Source of the DNA: Gammaproteobacteria bacterium
GTDB lineage: Bacteria > Pseudomonadota > Gammaproteobacteria > Thiohalomonadales > Thiohalomonadaceae
DNA: 64,000 nucleotides
Assembly (NCBI GenBank): GCA_023228645.1
Contig: JALOAT010000013.1
Coordinates: forward strand, 1-64,000
Direction of reading: 5' to 3'
The notes beneath the pieces were generated by a model. That model searched no databases, was not told where the DNA came from, and saw nothing but the letters and a program-made list of their open reading frames with translations. The first letter of the stretch is position 1, and every line of letters starts with the position of its first letter. A program made the position numbers and the translations under genes. Shown here in pieces: positions 26,882 to 35,975 of the stretch.

Positions 26882-26941
26882 TTCGAATCTCCTATGCGTT
26901 AAACCTTGTTATGTCCCGCCGTCTGGCGAGTCACGAATGAA

Positions 26942-28501
<1,560 letters not shown>

Positions 28502-28536
28502 GCGATTCTCCTTAGTTCACTGTCCGGCTCGTGCGT

Positions 28537-29265
28537 TCACTTGTCCAGGCTGGCAGCCCAGGGCGCCAGATGGCGGCGCTCGCGGGGGTTGTCGATCTGG
28601 TTACGGGTCGGGCTGAAGAAGACGCCCGGGGCATGTAGCAGCTTGCTGATGGGGAAGACGATCATCAGCACTGCGACGAGGAACAGGTGTACCAGCAGCG
28701 CCGGATCGGTCGGCAGCGGCTGGGGGTCGAAGTACATCAGGCCGAGGAAGAAGGTCTTCACCGCGACGATGTCGGTGTGGGCCACGAACTTCATACCGAG
28801 GCCGCTGATGCCAATGCCGACGAGCAAGGCAAGCATCAGGTGATCGGATGGGCCGGTGATGTAGCGGATGCGCTCCACCACGATGCGGCGGCCCCACAGC
28901 GCGAGCAGACCCGCGACCATGGCGAGGCCACCGTAGATGCCGAAGGGCTGGACCGACGTGAGCAGCAAGCCCGGTTCGGCGATGAAATAGCGCCCGTGGC
29001 GCAGCAGCACAAGGGCCAGGCCCACATGGAACATCCAGCCAAAAATCCAGATCCACTTGTTGGATTTGAACAGACTTTCGAACAGCACGACCTCACGGGC
29101 CATGCGCAACACCACCCCCGACCCAGTGGTCGGCGCGGGCGTCGTGGGAATCTTGAGCGGAGCGGGCGTCTTGGCGTACTGCGTGATCTTGCGGGCAAGC
29201 CCGAGTACGAACAATCCCGTCGCCAGGTAGAAAAGAACCACGTAAAACGTCGTCAGGAACGACAT
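28537..29265 (-). CDS. dsrM: DsrM, membrane cytochrome b subunit of DsrMKJOP
   Basis: The 242-aa protein is NarI-like, with about five or six membrane helices (first at 5-22) and histidines such as WMFHVGLALVLLRHGRYF placed to bind heme b. It links DsrK to the quinone pool. The start is set at the ATG at 29265 (MSFLTTFYVVLF). An ATG-type start at 29301 would add 12 polar residues. Confidence 0.93.
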   Translation of the reverse strand: MSFLTTFYVVLFYLATGLFVLGLARKITQYAKTPAPLKIPTTPAPTTGSGVVLRMAREVVLFESLFKSNKWIWIFGWMFHVGLALVLLRHGRYFIAEPGLLLTSVQPFGIYGGLAMVAGLLALWGRRIVVERIRYITGPSDHLMLALLVGIGISGLGMKFVAHTDIVAVKTFFLGLMYFDPQPLPTDPALLVHLFLVAVLMIVFPISKLLHAPGVFFSPTRNQIDNPRERRHLAPWAASLDK

Positions 29266-29335
29266 CGGACAACGACCCTCTGCTGATGGAGAACCAAGCA
29301 ACGGGGGGGATTACTCCCCCCCGAAAGCCCAAGGC

Positions 29336-29668
29336 TTAGATGCAGCCGGTCGGCTTCGGCAGGCCGGCGATCTTGCACGCCTGCTTGGCGGGACCGTAGG
29401 GGAACAGCTCGTACAGGTACTTGCTGTTGCCCTTCTCAGGCCCAAGCTTCTTGCCGATGGCCTTGGTCAGCACGCGGACCGCCGGGGCGATCTGGTACTC
29501 GTTGTAGTACTCGCGCAGGAAGTGGATCACTTCCCAATGGGCGTCGGTCATCTCAACGCTTTCGCTCTTGGCGAGCTCGATGGCCGCAGCCTCATCCCAG
29601 TCGGCCAGGTTGAGCAGGTAGCCTTCTTCGTCGGTCGCAAGCGACTTGCCGTTTACTTCAAGTGCCAT
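29336..29668 (-). CDS. dsrC: DsrC, sulfur-carrier protein
   Basis: The 110-aa protein is the central sulfur carrier of the Dsr pathway. Its C-terminal arm KQACKIAGLPKPTGCI keeps both cysteines: one in QACK and the penultimate one. Both are needed to form the trisulfide processed by DsrAB and DsrMK. It receives sulfur from DsrEFH, encoded just upstream. It should be compared with the cysteine-free paralogue at 35378. Confidence 0.96.
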   Translation of the reverse strand: MALEVNGKSLATDEEGYLLNLADWDEAAAIELAKSESVEMTDAHWEVIHFLREYYNEYQIAPAVRVLTKAIGKKLGPEKGNSKYLYELFPYGPAKQACKIAGLPKPTGCI

Positions 29669-29702
29669 GACATCATCTCCTCAGTCAGTTGAAATCTCGG
29701 AA

Positions 29703-30002
29703 CTACAGCCAGGCTTGTACCTTGCCGTTTTCAACGGCAAGGTCAACAAATCCACTGTAATCGACGAGCTTGATACCATCCATGACCTTGGCGCGCACGC
29801 CACGGGCTTTCAGGTCCGGTTCCAGCGCACAGATGGTGAAGTCAGCCATCGCCTTCTTCAGCGTGTCGGCCACTGCGGTGTTCTGCACGGCGGCGTAAAC
29901 GCCGTCCTCGATGAGCAGAATGGTGCTGCCCTTGGTGGCATACGCCAGACAGCTCTCGAGGGAGTTCTTCTCAAAAGGCGACTTGTTAACGGTGTGCAAC
30001 AT
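29703..30002 (-). CDS. dsrH: DsrH, TusB-like subunit of DsrEFH
   Basis: The 99-aa protein has the TusB/DsrH start MLHTVNKSPF and an early conserved cysteine (LESCLAYA, residue 18). The hydrophobic strand ILLIEDGVYAAV follows. DsrE, DsrF and DsrH form a hexamer that passes sulfane sulfur to DsrC. It is translated right after dsrF. Confidence 0.93.
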   Translation of the reverse strand: MLHTVNKSPFEKNSLESCLAYATKGSTILLIEDGVYAAVQNTAVADTLKKAMADFTICALEPDLKARGVRAKVMDGIKLVDYSGFVDLAVENGKVQAWL

Positions 30003-30014
30003 GCTTTTTCCCTC

Positions 30015-30401
30015 TTAAAAGGTCAGGACGACGTCCTGCTCTTCCATCAGGCCGGCGATCTCTTCACGAGACATCACCTGCACGTCGACGAGCAGATCTT
30101 CTTCCGACAAACCGCGGGCCTCGAGTGCGTCTTTTTCAACGTAGAGCTTCTCCACGTCGTACATCTCCAGGGCGCGGTAGGTGGGGGAGAAGTTCTTCAT
30201 GCCGATGTCGGCGGTGTCCTGGCCCTTGACGAGCTGGTAGACGCCGTCATCGATGAACACCAGGCTGACATCCTGCTCGAAGGCGGCACCGATGAGCACC
30301 ACTTCGAGAGATTCCAGCGCGTAGATGGTGCCGTACGGAGCCTTGCGGTTCACGTAGCAGAACTTCTTGACTGCGCCGCCTTCCATCATTTCGTCACTCA
30401 T
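30015..30401 (-). CDS. dsrF: DsrF, TusC-like subunit of DsrEFH
   Basis: The 128-aa protein has the TusC/DsrF pattern KKFCYVNRKAPYGTIYALESLEVVLIGAAF and VSLVFIDDGVYQLVKGQDT. It is a structural partner in the DsrEFH sulfurtransferase. The ATG at 30401 is used, with internal ATGs at 30389 and 30386. The N-terminal extension MSDEMMEGGAV is as long as in some relatives. Confidence 0.92.
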   Translation of the reverse strand: MSDEMMEGGAVKKFCYVNRKAPYGTIYALESLEVVLIGAAFEQDVSLVFIDDGVYQLVKGQDTADIGMKNFSPTYRALEMYDVEKLYVEKDALEARGLSEEDLLVDVQVMSREEIAGLMEEQDVVLTF

Positions 30402-30416
30402 TGCTTGCTCCCCAAA

Positions 30417-30809
30417 TCAGTCGCCGAACACCACGAGGCGATCGGACTGAATGCCGCCTTCGATCAACTGTCCGAGACCCGAGATACGGAAGCCCGGAGC
30501 GATGTTGTCTGCGTCCTTACCGTTGCGCTTCGCCTCGTCGGCGTCGGCGATGCCGCGGCGCTGGGCCGCGGCAACGCAGACGACGAGGTCGATGTTGTGC
30601 TTGGCAGCAAGGTCGCTCCAACGGTTGACGATGTTGCGGTCATCCTGGGGCGGCGTGGTCAGGCGCGTCGCGTTGTTGACGCCGTCGTGGTAGAAGAACA
30701 CGCGAAAAATCTCGTGACCCTTCGCCAGCGCAGCTTCACAAAACTTGTACGCGCTGTCCGACGCCTGGTGAGTGTACGGACCCTCGTTAACCTGGATCGT
30801 AAACTTCAT
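30417..30809 (-). CDS. dsrE: DsrE, catalytic TusD-like subunit of DsrEFH
   Basis: The 130-aa protein has the TusD/DsrE start MKFTIQVNEGPYTHQASDSAYKF. Its sulfur-accepting cysteine is in IDLVVCVAAAQRRGI near residue 78. It binds sulfane sulfur and hands it to DsrC. It is the first dsrEFH gene after dsrB, with a 19-base gap. Confidence 0.94.
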   Translation of the reverse strand: MKFTIQVNEGPYTHQASDSAYKFCEAALAKGHEIFRVFFYHDGVNNATRLTTPPQDDRNIVNRWSDLAAKHNIDLVVCVAAAQRRGIADADEAKRNGKDADNIAPGFRISGLGQLIEGGIQSDRLVVFGD

Positions 30810-30828
30810 TGGAACGTCTTACCTCTGC

Positions 30829-31899
30829 TTAGAAGCGGATGTGAGCCGAAGCGTTCAGGTTCACACGACCACCGCGCCAGTTGTCGATGTGGTACTTGGT
30901 GAACGGCAGACCGGTCAGTTCGAAGAAACGGGGCCAACCGATACGCTCGACCCAGTCACCGATACGTTCCCAATCCTTCGCGTCCGCCTTGTAGACGGCG
31001 AGGATCTTCTTCACGACCGCAGCGACTTCCGGCCAACGCGGGGCGTTGTTCGGCAGGCCGGCAGCGACCAGCTTGTGGAACATCGGCTTGGAGCGGGCGT
31101 TGGAGTGCTTACCGCCGACCCAGATGGCGAGCTTGGAGTGCTCGGGATCGTTGATCTGCATCGGGGGGCACGGCGGGAAGCAGGCGCCGCAGCACACGCA
31201 CTTCTTCTCGTCGATTTCCAGCGAGGGCTTGCCGTTGACCATGGCCGGACGGATGGCAGCCACCGGGCAACGCGCCACGACGGACGGGCGTTCGCACACG
31301 TTGGCAACCAGGTCGTGGTTGATCTTGGGCGGCTTGGTGTGCTGGATGTTGATGGCGATATCACCCTGGCCGCCGCAGTTGATCTGGCAGCAGGAGGTGG
31401 TGATGTGCACGCGGTTCGGCATGTCTTCCTTCACGAACTCTTCGTGCAACTCATCCATCAGCGCCTTCACCACGCCGGAGGCGTCGGTGGCGGGGATGTC
31501 GCAGTGCAGCCAGCCCTGGGTGTGGGAGATCATGGTCACCGAGGGACCGGTGCCGCCGATCGGGAAGCCTTCCTTCTGGAGGGCGTCAATCAGGGGCTGC
31601 ACCTTGGCTTCGCTGCTGACCATGTACTCGATGTTGGAACGCATGGTGAAGCGCACGTGGCCTTCGGCGAACTTGTCGGCGATGTCGCACAGCTTGCGGA
31701 TGGTGTATACGTCCATCTGGCGCTGGGTGCCGGCGCGGACGGTCCACACCTTGTCACCGCTCTTGGCGACGTGCATCAGCACGCCGGGACGCGGACGCTC
31801 GTGATACTTCCATTGGCCGAAGTTCTTCTTCAGCACGGGGTGCATGAACGGAAACGGATCCGGCACGCCACTCTCAATCGGCATACGAGGAGCAGACAT
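30829..31899 (-). CDS. dsrB: DsrB, beta subunit of reverse dissimilatory sulfite reductase
   Basis: The 356-aa protein has the siroheme/4Fe-4S region TTSCCQINCGGQGDIA near 140 and an inserted ferredoxin domain (KKCVCCGACFPPCPP near 200). With DsrA it forms the cytoplasmic alpha2beta2 enzyme that oxidises DsrC-bound sulfur to sulfite. A GGAGGT lies four bases before the ATG at 31899 and one base before an adjacent ATG at 31902, so the start is uncertain by one codon. The gap to dsrA is about 96 bases. Confidence 0.96.
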   Translation of the reverse strand: MSAPRMPIESGVPDPFPFMHPVLKKNFGQWKYHERPRPGVLMHVAKSGDKVWTVRAGTQRQMDVYTIRKLCDIADKFAEGHVRFTMRSNIEYMVSSEAKVQPLIDALQKEGFPIGGTGPSVTMISHTQGWLHCDIPATDASGVVKALMDELHEEFVKEDMPNRVHITTSCCQINCGGQGDIAINIQHTKPPKINHDLVANVCERPSVVARCPVAAIRPAMVNGKPSLEIDEKKCVCCGACFPPCPPMQINDPEHSKLAIWVGGKHSNARSKPMFHKLVAAGLPNNAPRWPEVAAVVKKILAVYKADAKDWERIGDWVERIGWPRFFELTGLPFTKYHIDNWRGGRVNLNASAHIRF

Positions 31900-31995
31900 C
31901 ATTACCTCCGATTTCTCTCGAAAATTGCAGCTTGTTTGGTTTTGCGGAGCGCCCCGTTCCGGCGACGCCCCGCACAAGGTCGATCTCAGGGCCGA

Positions 31996-33261
31996 TTAGT
32001 TGGCAGCGGCCGCCTTACGCTCGAACCACTTCTTCGCTTCCTCGTCCCAGCCGTCGGTACGGATGTAGGAGTTGGTGCGCGGCTGGTTGACCATGTTCGG
32101 GTCGACGTCGAGGCCGAGGCCTTCGAGGAAGTTGACCAAGCCGATACGCTCGATCATTTCGCCGGTACGCTCATGCTCCAGGGCGTTTTCAGCGAAGAAG
32201 TCGATGGCGTTCTGGGCCAGCTCGATGAGCTTCTCGTAGTCCTCGTCGGTTTCCAGCTTCATGAAGGGAACGACCACGGTGCCCATCAGGTCGCCGATCT
32301 TCAGGGTGCGCTTGCCACCGATGAGGATGCTCACGCCCTTGTCGTTGCCCGGGGACAGCGCCTTGGTCATGACGTTGATGCAGTGCATGCAACGGACGCA
32401 GTTCTTGTTGTCGACGTCGAGGGTATCGTCGTCGTTCAGGGACAGCGCGTTGGTGGGGCAGCGGGTGATGACGTTGTCGATGACGTACTTGCGGCCCTTG
32501 GCGGCCACGTAGTTCTTCACCTCGGCCTGGTCGACCTGGATGTCGTCACGCCAGGTGCCGATCACGGCCATGTCGGCGCGCTGGATGGAGTTCATGCAGT
32601 CGTTGGCGCAACCCGACACCTTGAACTTGAACTTGTAGGGCAGGGCCGGACGGTGCATGTCGTCCAGGAAGCTGTTCACCAGTTCACGGTGGGCGCGCTG
32701 CTCATTGGTGCAGGAGTGCTCGCAGCGGGCGGCACCCACGCAGGACATGCCGGTGCGCACGGCAGGGCCGGCGCCACCGAGGTCGAAGCCCATTTCATTC
32801 ATCTCGTCGAAGGCGGGCTGCACGTTGGCGGTGCTGCAACCTTGGAACATGATGTCACCGGACTGGCCGTGGAAAGCGATGAGGCCGGAACCGTATTTCT
32901 CCCAGATGTCGCAGAACTTGCGCAGGGTGGCGGTATCGTAGTGCATGCCGGCGGGGGGCATGATGCGGAGGGTGTGGAACTCAGCAGCCTCGGGGAACAG
33001 AGCCTTGTCGTTCTCGTCCTTCAGCTCGGTGAAGCGGGGGATGATGCCGCCGCCGTAACCGATGACACCCACGGTGCCGCCCTTCCAGTAGCCCTTGCGG
33101 GTGCGGTAGGAGGTCTCGAGCTGACCGAGCAGGTCCTTCATCATGGGGGCGTAGGTCTTGCCCTCATCGTTGGCCAGGCGCTTCAGCCCGGTCACGAAGC
33201 TCGGCCACGGACCACTTTCCAGTTGGTCAAGCAACGGGGTGTCGTGCAATTTGTTCGCCAT
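31996..33261 (-). CDS. dsrA: DsrA, alpha subunit of reverse dissimilatory sulfite reductase
   Basis: The 421-aa protein has the siroheme/4Fe-4S cysteines CVGAARCEHSC near 171 and SGCANDC near 214. A ferredoxin domain (CPTNALSL and CVRCMHCINVM) lies near 265-310. It binds siroheme and the coupled cluster and is the first gene of the operon. The start is placed at the ATG at 33261, which gives the family N-terminus and follows GGGAGA. Frame extension to 33345 has no family similarity that I can see. Confidence 0.97.
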   Translation of the reverse strand: MANKLHDTPLLDQLESGPWPSFVTGLKRLANDEGKTYAPMMKDLLGQLETSYRTRKGYWKGGTVGVIGYGGGIIPRFTELKDENDKALFPEAAEFHTLRIMPPAGMHYDTATLRKFCDIWEKYGSGLIAFHGQSGDIMFQGCSTANVQPAFDEMNEMGFDLGGAGPAVRTGMSCVGAARCEHSCTNEQRAHRELVNSFLDDMHRPALPYKFKFKVSGCANDCMNSIQRADMAVIGTWRDDIQVDQAEVKNYVAAKGRKYVIDNVITRCPTNALSLNDDDTLDVDNKNCVRCMHCINVMTKALSPGNDKGVSILIGGKRTLKIGDLMGTVVVPFMKLETDEDYEKLIELAQNAIDFFAENALEHERTGEMIERIGLVNFLEGLGLDVDPNMVNQPRTNSYIRTDGWDEEAKKWFERKAAAAN

Positions 33262-33403
33262 TACTCTTTCTCCCGTAGAGATTTGTTGAGTTACGTACCG
33301 CCGGGCCTGGTTTTCCGCCGGTACGTGCTGCAGGTCACCCTGCACACGTCATTTCGCTTGAACAGCACCGTGGAGCGCACAGTGCCTCCAATTGGCCAGA
33401 AGT

Positions 33404-33417
33404 TTAGGAGTTCCTAA
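33404..33417. promoter_or_regulatory. palindrome TTAGGA-GT-TCCTAA in the dsr control region
   Basis: The arms are a perfect six-base match around two central bases. It resembles the second site at 33522, giving a shared form TTARGA-NN-TCYTAA. It lies 143 bases upstream of the dsrA start and may be a regulator site. Confidence 0.45.
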
Positions 33418-33504
33418 TGGGCTGAAGTATCTTTCCAATGGGGGGTGAGGCTGCGATTGGCGGCTATCCTGAATGGGGTATGTTATCACCCTATCAACTC
33501 AGCT

Positions 33505-33516
33505 AATAAGCTTATT
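33505..33516. promoter_or_regulatory. perfect 12-base palindrome AATAAGCTTATT
   Basis: This uninterrupted palindrome lies just before the second TTARGA-type site in the AT-rich core of the control region. It may belong to a regulator site or be part of the promoter. Confidence 0.35.
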
Positions 33517-33521
33517 TCAAT

Positions 33522-33537
33522 ATTAAGAAGTCTTAAT
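33522..33537. promoter_or_regulatory. palindrome ATTAAGA-AG-TCTTAAT in the dsr control region
   Basis: The arms are a perfect seven-base match around two central bases, with the same layout as the site at 33404 and about 118 bases from it. A pair of similar sites between divergent operons suggests one dimeric regulator acting on both. Confidence 0.45.
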
Positions 33538-33796
33538 GTGCCAATCACTTGGAACCACCCCACGGCTAGCCTGGTCAGGTCTCCGGGACTGCCGGCACCG
33601 TAATGCCCCTTGCGAGGCGTCACACTCTGCGATAAATAGCTGACTAAACAGCTACGTTATCCGGGCCTAAACTACGTGGCGGCTTTTCTACCCGATTCCC
33701 GCCCAGAAGGAAAGGACTTGATGCACCCAACGTCCTTTCCTGGGTCCAAGGACAAACCCGGATGATTTTTTCCGTTTTGGTGCGAGAGGACGCGAC

Positions 33797-33973
33797 ATGC
33801 TGTATTTGAGCGAAGTGCTCATCCAGAACCCGCAGCTTGAGACGTTCGAGGCGCTGGTCGAGGTGGTGAAGGAACGGGCCAGGTCCGAGATGTTCTTCCG
33901 GATCGACGTCAAGCCGAATTTCTCGGATACCCCGGACAACTGGGAGGACCGCCTCGAAGCGGCGTTTACCTGA
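33797..33973 (+). CDS. 58-aa protein at the head of the RspA-type operon
   Basis: This small gene starts at the ATG at 33797 with GAGGA seven bases upstream, and its TGA is one base before the ATG of the next gene. The product begins MLYLSEVLIQNPQLETFEAL and is acidic (many E and D) with a predicted first helix and a C-terminal NWEDRLEA helix. I recognise no family. Strong ribosome site, tight spacing and balanced codon use support that it is real. Its role may be as a small partner of the proteins that follow. Confidence 0.6.
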   Translation: MLYLSEVLIQNPQLETFEALVEVVKERARSEMFFRIDVKPNFSDTPDNWEDRLEAAFT

Positions 33974-33974
33974 C

Positions 33975-34670
33975 ATGAAATACCTGAAAGACGATTTACC
34001 GGGCGACGCCGAGTGTTCCCAGGATGTCGTGAAGTCCAGCGAACTGCTGCAAAAACGCCTGGCCGACCTGGATGCGGCGCTGGCCGGGGGATTGGCGCCG
34101 GTGGACCACGCCCGGGCGCTGCTCGACGCCGCCTATATATTGCTGGACCTGGAACGGCAGGATGAGGCCTATACACGGGCCCGCGAGGCCTTCGATGTGG
34201 TAGTTCCCCTCGAAGACTGGGAACAGGCGGTGCAGGCCTGTGACGTCATGTCCCAGACCGACGCACCCGACGCCGCCAAGGCCCTGGCGCACGGGGTCTG
34301 GCTCGGCGTGACTTACCCCATCGATCCGGAGCTGTCTGTGGCCATCCTGCAGCGCCTGGTGGAGGAAACCCCGCCCAAGGCCGACGGCGCTGCCGTGGCG
34401 GCGGCTGCCGCACGCTATATCGTCGACCTGCGTGCCGAGGGCAAGAAGCGCAGCGACCTGCAGTTCTTCGTGGCGCAGCTGCTCGGCAACGTGGCGCGCC
34501 AGCACAGCGGCGTCGACAGCCAGGAACTGTTCGATTTCTGGAGCGAACGCATGCAGCTGGACGATCCCGCGCTGGTATTGTCGCGACTGGCGAAGATCCT
34601 CGACGTACTGGTTCCCGACGCATGGTGGTACGACCGCGATGCGCTGCGGGCCCGGCTGCCGGCAGACTGA
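33975..34670 (+). CDS. 231-aa helical protein of unknown function
   Basis: The protein is almost entirely helical by composition, with paired-helix stretches such as ARALLDAAYILLDLERQDEAYTRAREAF and WEQAVQACDVM that resemble TPR-like repeats. No motif for catalysis is visible. It has no signal or membrane segment, so it should be cytoplasmic. It lies one base after the 58-aa gene and ends one base before the Cas6-like gene, forming a tight operon that also includes the DsrC-like gene. I do not recognise a named family. Confidence 0.75.
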   Translation: MKYLKDDLPGDAECSQDVVKSSELLQKRLADLDAALAGGLAPVDHARALLDAAYILLDLERQDEAYTRAREAFDVVVPLEDWEQAVQACDVMSQTDAPDAAKALAHGVWLGVTYPIDPELSVAILQRLVEETPPKADGAAVAAAAARYIVDLRAEGKKRSDLQFFVAQLLGNVARQHSGVDSQELFDFWSERMQLDDPALVLSRLAKILDVLVPDAWWYDRDALRARLPAD

Positions 34671-34671
34671 C

Positions 34672-35322
34672 ATGTATTGGCAAGAAGACACGGACGAAAC
34701 CGGGTTCGTCGTTCCCGACAACGTCATCGACCTGGCCTTTTCCATCACCTGCCAAGCGTTACCCGTGGACCACGCACAGGCGCTGTACACGGCCGTGGCC
34801 GGCGTACTGTCCTGGCTGGCCGATGAGGCGGGCGCGGGGATCCACACCATCCACGGCGCCGATTCCGGCAACGGCTGGGAGCGCCCGGAAGACGTGCTGT
34901 TGCTGTCGCGACGCACCAAGCTCGTGCTGCGCCTGCCCAAGGCGCGCGTCGAGGCGGCGCGTGCCCTCACCGGGCAGTGCATCGACGTCGCCGGTCACGC
35001 CATGGAAATCGGTGAGGCCCAGCCGCGCCAGCTGAGCAAGAGCGGCACGCTGTACGCCCGCTATGTGAGCATCGAGGCCCCCGGGGACGAAGAGGTGTTC
35101 CTGCACACCTGCGTGGCCGAACTGCGCGAGCAGGGGATCCGGGCAAAGAAGTTCCTGTGCGGCAAGACCACCACGCTGCACACCGATGCCGGCCCCTTGG
35201 AGACACGCAGCCTGATGGTGGCGGACTTATCCTTGGAGGATTCCGTGCGGCTACAGGAACACGGCGTCGGCGCACACCGCCATCTTGGCTGCGGCTTGTT
35301 CATCGCGTCCAAGGCGGTATAA
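34672..35322 (+). CDS. Cas6/Cmx6-like protein without a CRISPR locus
   Basis: The 216-aa protein resembles the Cas6/Cmx6 (type I-MYXAN) family, a RAMP fold that cuts CRISPR RNA. The C-terminal glycine-rich segment GVGAHRHLGCGLFIASKAV has the G-rich loop form, and the N-terminus FVVPDNVIDLAFSITCQALPVDHAQALYTAV suits the first ferredoxin-like strand-helix. No repeat array or other cas gene is in the window. I recall similar orphan genes annotated this way in sulfur oxidisers. It may bind or cut an RNA linked to sulfur metabolism. A histidine-rich GAHRH could be catalytic. The assignment rests on pattern only. Confidence 0.6.
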   Translation: MYWQEDTDETGFVVPDNVIDLAFSITCQALPVDHAQALYTAVAGVLSWLADEAGAGIHTIHGADSGNGWERPEDVLLLSRRTKLVLRLPKARVEAARALTGQCIDVAGHAMEIGEAQPRQLSKSGTLYARYVSIEAPGDEEVFLHTCVAELREQGIRAKKFLCGKTTTLHTDAGPLETRSLMVADLSLEDSVRLQEHGVGAHRHLGCGLFIASKAV

Positions 35323-35377
35323 TCCAGCCCCGCAAATTTTCCTTATAAATCAGTAAACCACGCCTTAAGGAGAGCAC

Positions 35378-35719
35378 ATGGCCTACGTAGTAAACGGCAG
35401 CACCATCGAATGTGATGATCACGGCTACCTCGTCAACCAGGACGATTGGAACCGCGAAGTCGCCGAGGCGATCGCACAGGAGGACGGTGTCACCCTGAAT
35501 CAACGCGCCTGGGACATCATCGAGTACCTGCGCGACGAGTACTTCAACAACAACGGCAACCAGCCCAACGAGCGCAACATGGTCAAGCACTTCAAGGAGT
35601 TCTGGAACGATGCCAGCGTCGATGCCAAGGCCCTGTACGAAAGCTTCCCGCGCGGACCCGCCAAGCAGGCGAGCAAGATCGCCGGCCTGCCGGAGACCAA
35701 GCGCAAGGGCGGCTATTAA
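35378..35719 (+). CDS. RspA-type DsrC paralogue lacking both C-terminal cysteines
   Basis: The 113-aa protein aligns with DsrC along its length (YLVNQDDWNREVAEAIAQEDGV, RAWDIIEYLRDEYF, GPAKQASKIAGLP). Where DsrC has QACK it has QASK, and the C-terminal cysteine arm is replaced by ETKRKGGY. It cannot carry sulfur as DsrC does. DsrC-like proteins without these cysteines have been named RspA and are thought to be regulatory. The only cysteine is near the N-terminus (IECDDH). It follows the Cas6-like gene after 55 bases with its own AAGGAG. Confidence 0.85.
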   Translation: MAYVVNGSTIECDDHGYLVNQDDWNREVAEAIAQEDGVTLNQRAWDIIEYLRDEYFNNNGNQPNERNMVKHFKEFWNDASVDAKALYESFPRGPAKQASKIAGLPETKRKGGY

Positions 35720-35737
35720 TCGCTCCGCTTCGGTTGC

Positions 35738-35769
35738 AAAAAAACGCCCGCGATCGCGGGCGTTTTTTT
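35738..35769 (+). terminator. strong terminator of the RspA-type operon
   Basis: The palindrome ACGCCCGCGATCGCGGGCGT is flanked by seven A and seven T, 18 bases after the stop. It can act in both directions. Confidence 0.92.
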
Positions 35770-35837
35770 ATGCGTTTCAACCACGGAGGCCACAAAGGTC
35801 ACGGGGAAAAGTCCGCCAATGAACGCGAAGGTATTTC

Positions 35838-35870
35838 GTAGGTCACGTTGGCGCGCAGCGCCTACGTGAC
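35838..35870. repeat. dispersed palindromic repeat (GTCACGT family)
   Basis: GTCACGT and ACGTGAC flank an inner GGCGCGCAGCGCC-like stem. This is the second subtype found within each unit of the array at 40546. The preceding 35779-35810 looks like a decayed ACCACGG element related to those at 22215 and 45362. Confidence 0.7.
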
Positions 35871-35975
35871 ATTCCGGGGTTCAACGTGTGGAGAATTGTT
35901 GATTCCTTGGCGTTCTTGGCGTCTTGGCGAGAGGAACTCTTCTCTGCACCGGCCTTCCGTGTCCCCTTCAGGAAT

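Larger units (their letters stand above)
33262..33796. promoter_or_regulatory. divergent control region between dsrA and the RspA-type operon
   Basis: This 535-base gap is AT-richer than its surroundings, especially at 33480-33540, and has no convincing gene. It should hold promoters for both directions. I could not pick clear -35/-10 pairs. Three short palindromes in it are listed separately. Confidence 0.6.

Noticed and set aside
24836..26902. Long plus-strand open frame (688 codons) opposite dsrL
   Set aside because: The composition is a GC-rich antisense shadow of dsrL, which has clear FAD, NAD(P)H and Fe-S motifs.
30772..33417. Long plus-strand open frame (881 codons) opposite dsrA and dsrB
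   Set aside because: It mirrors the codon bias of dsrA/dsrB on the other strand. It has no family pattern and spans the real genes.
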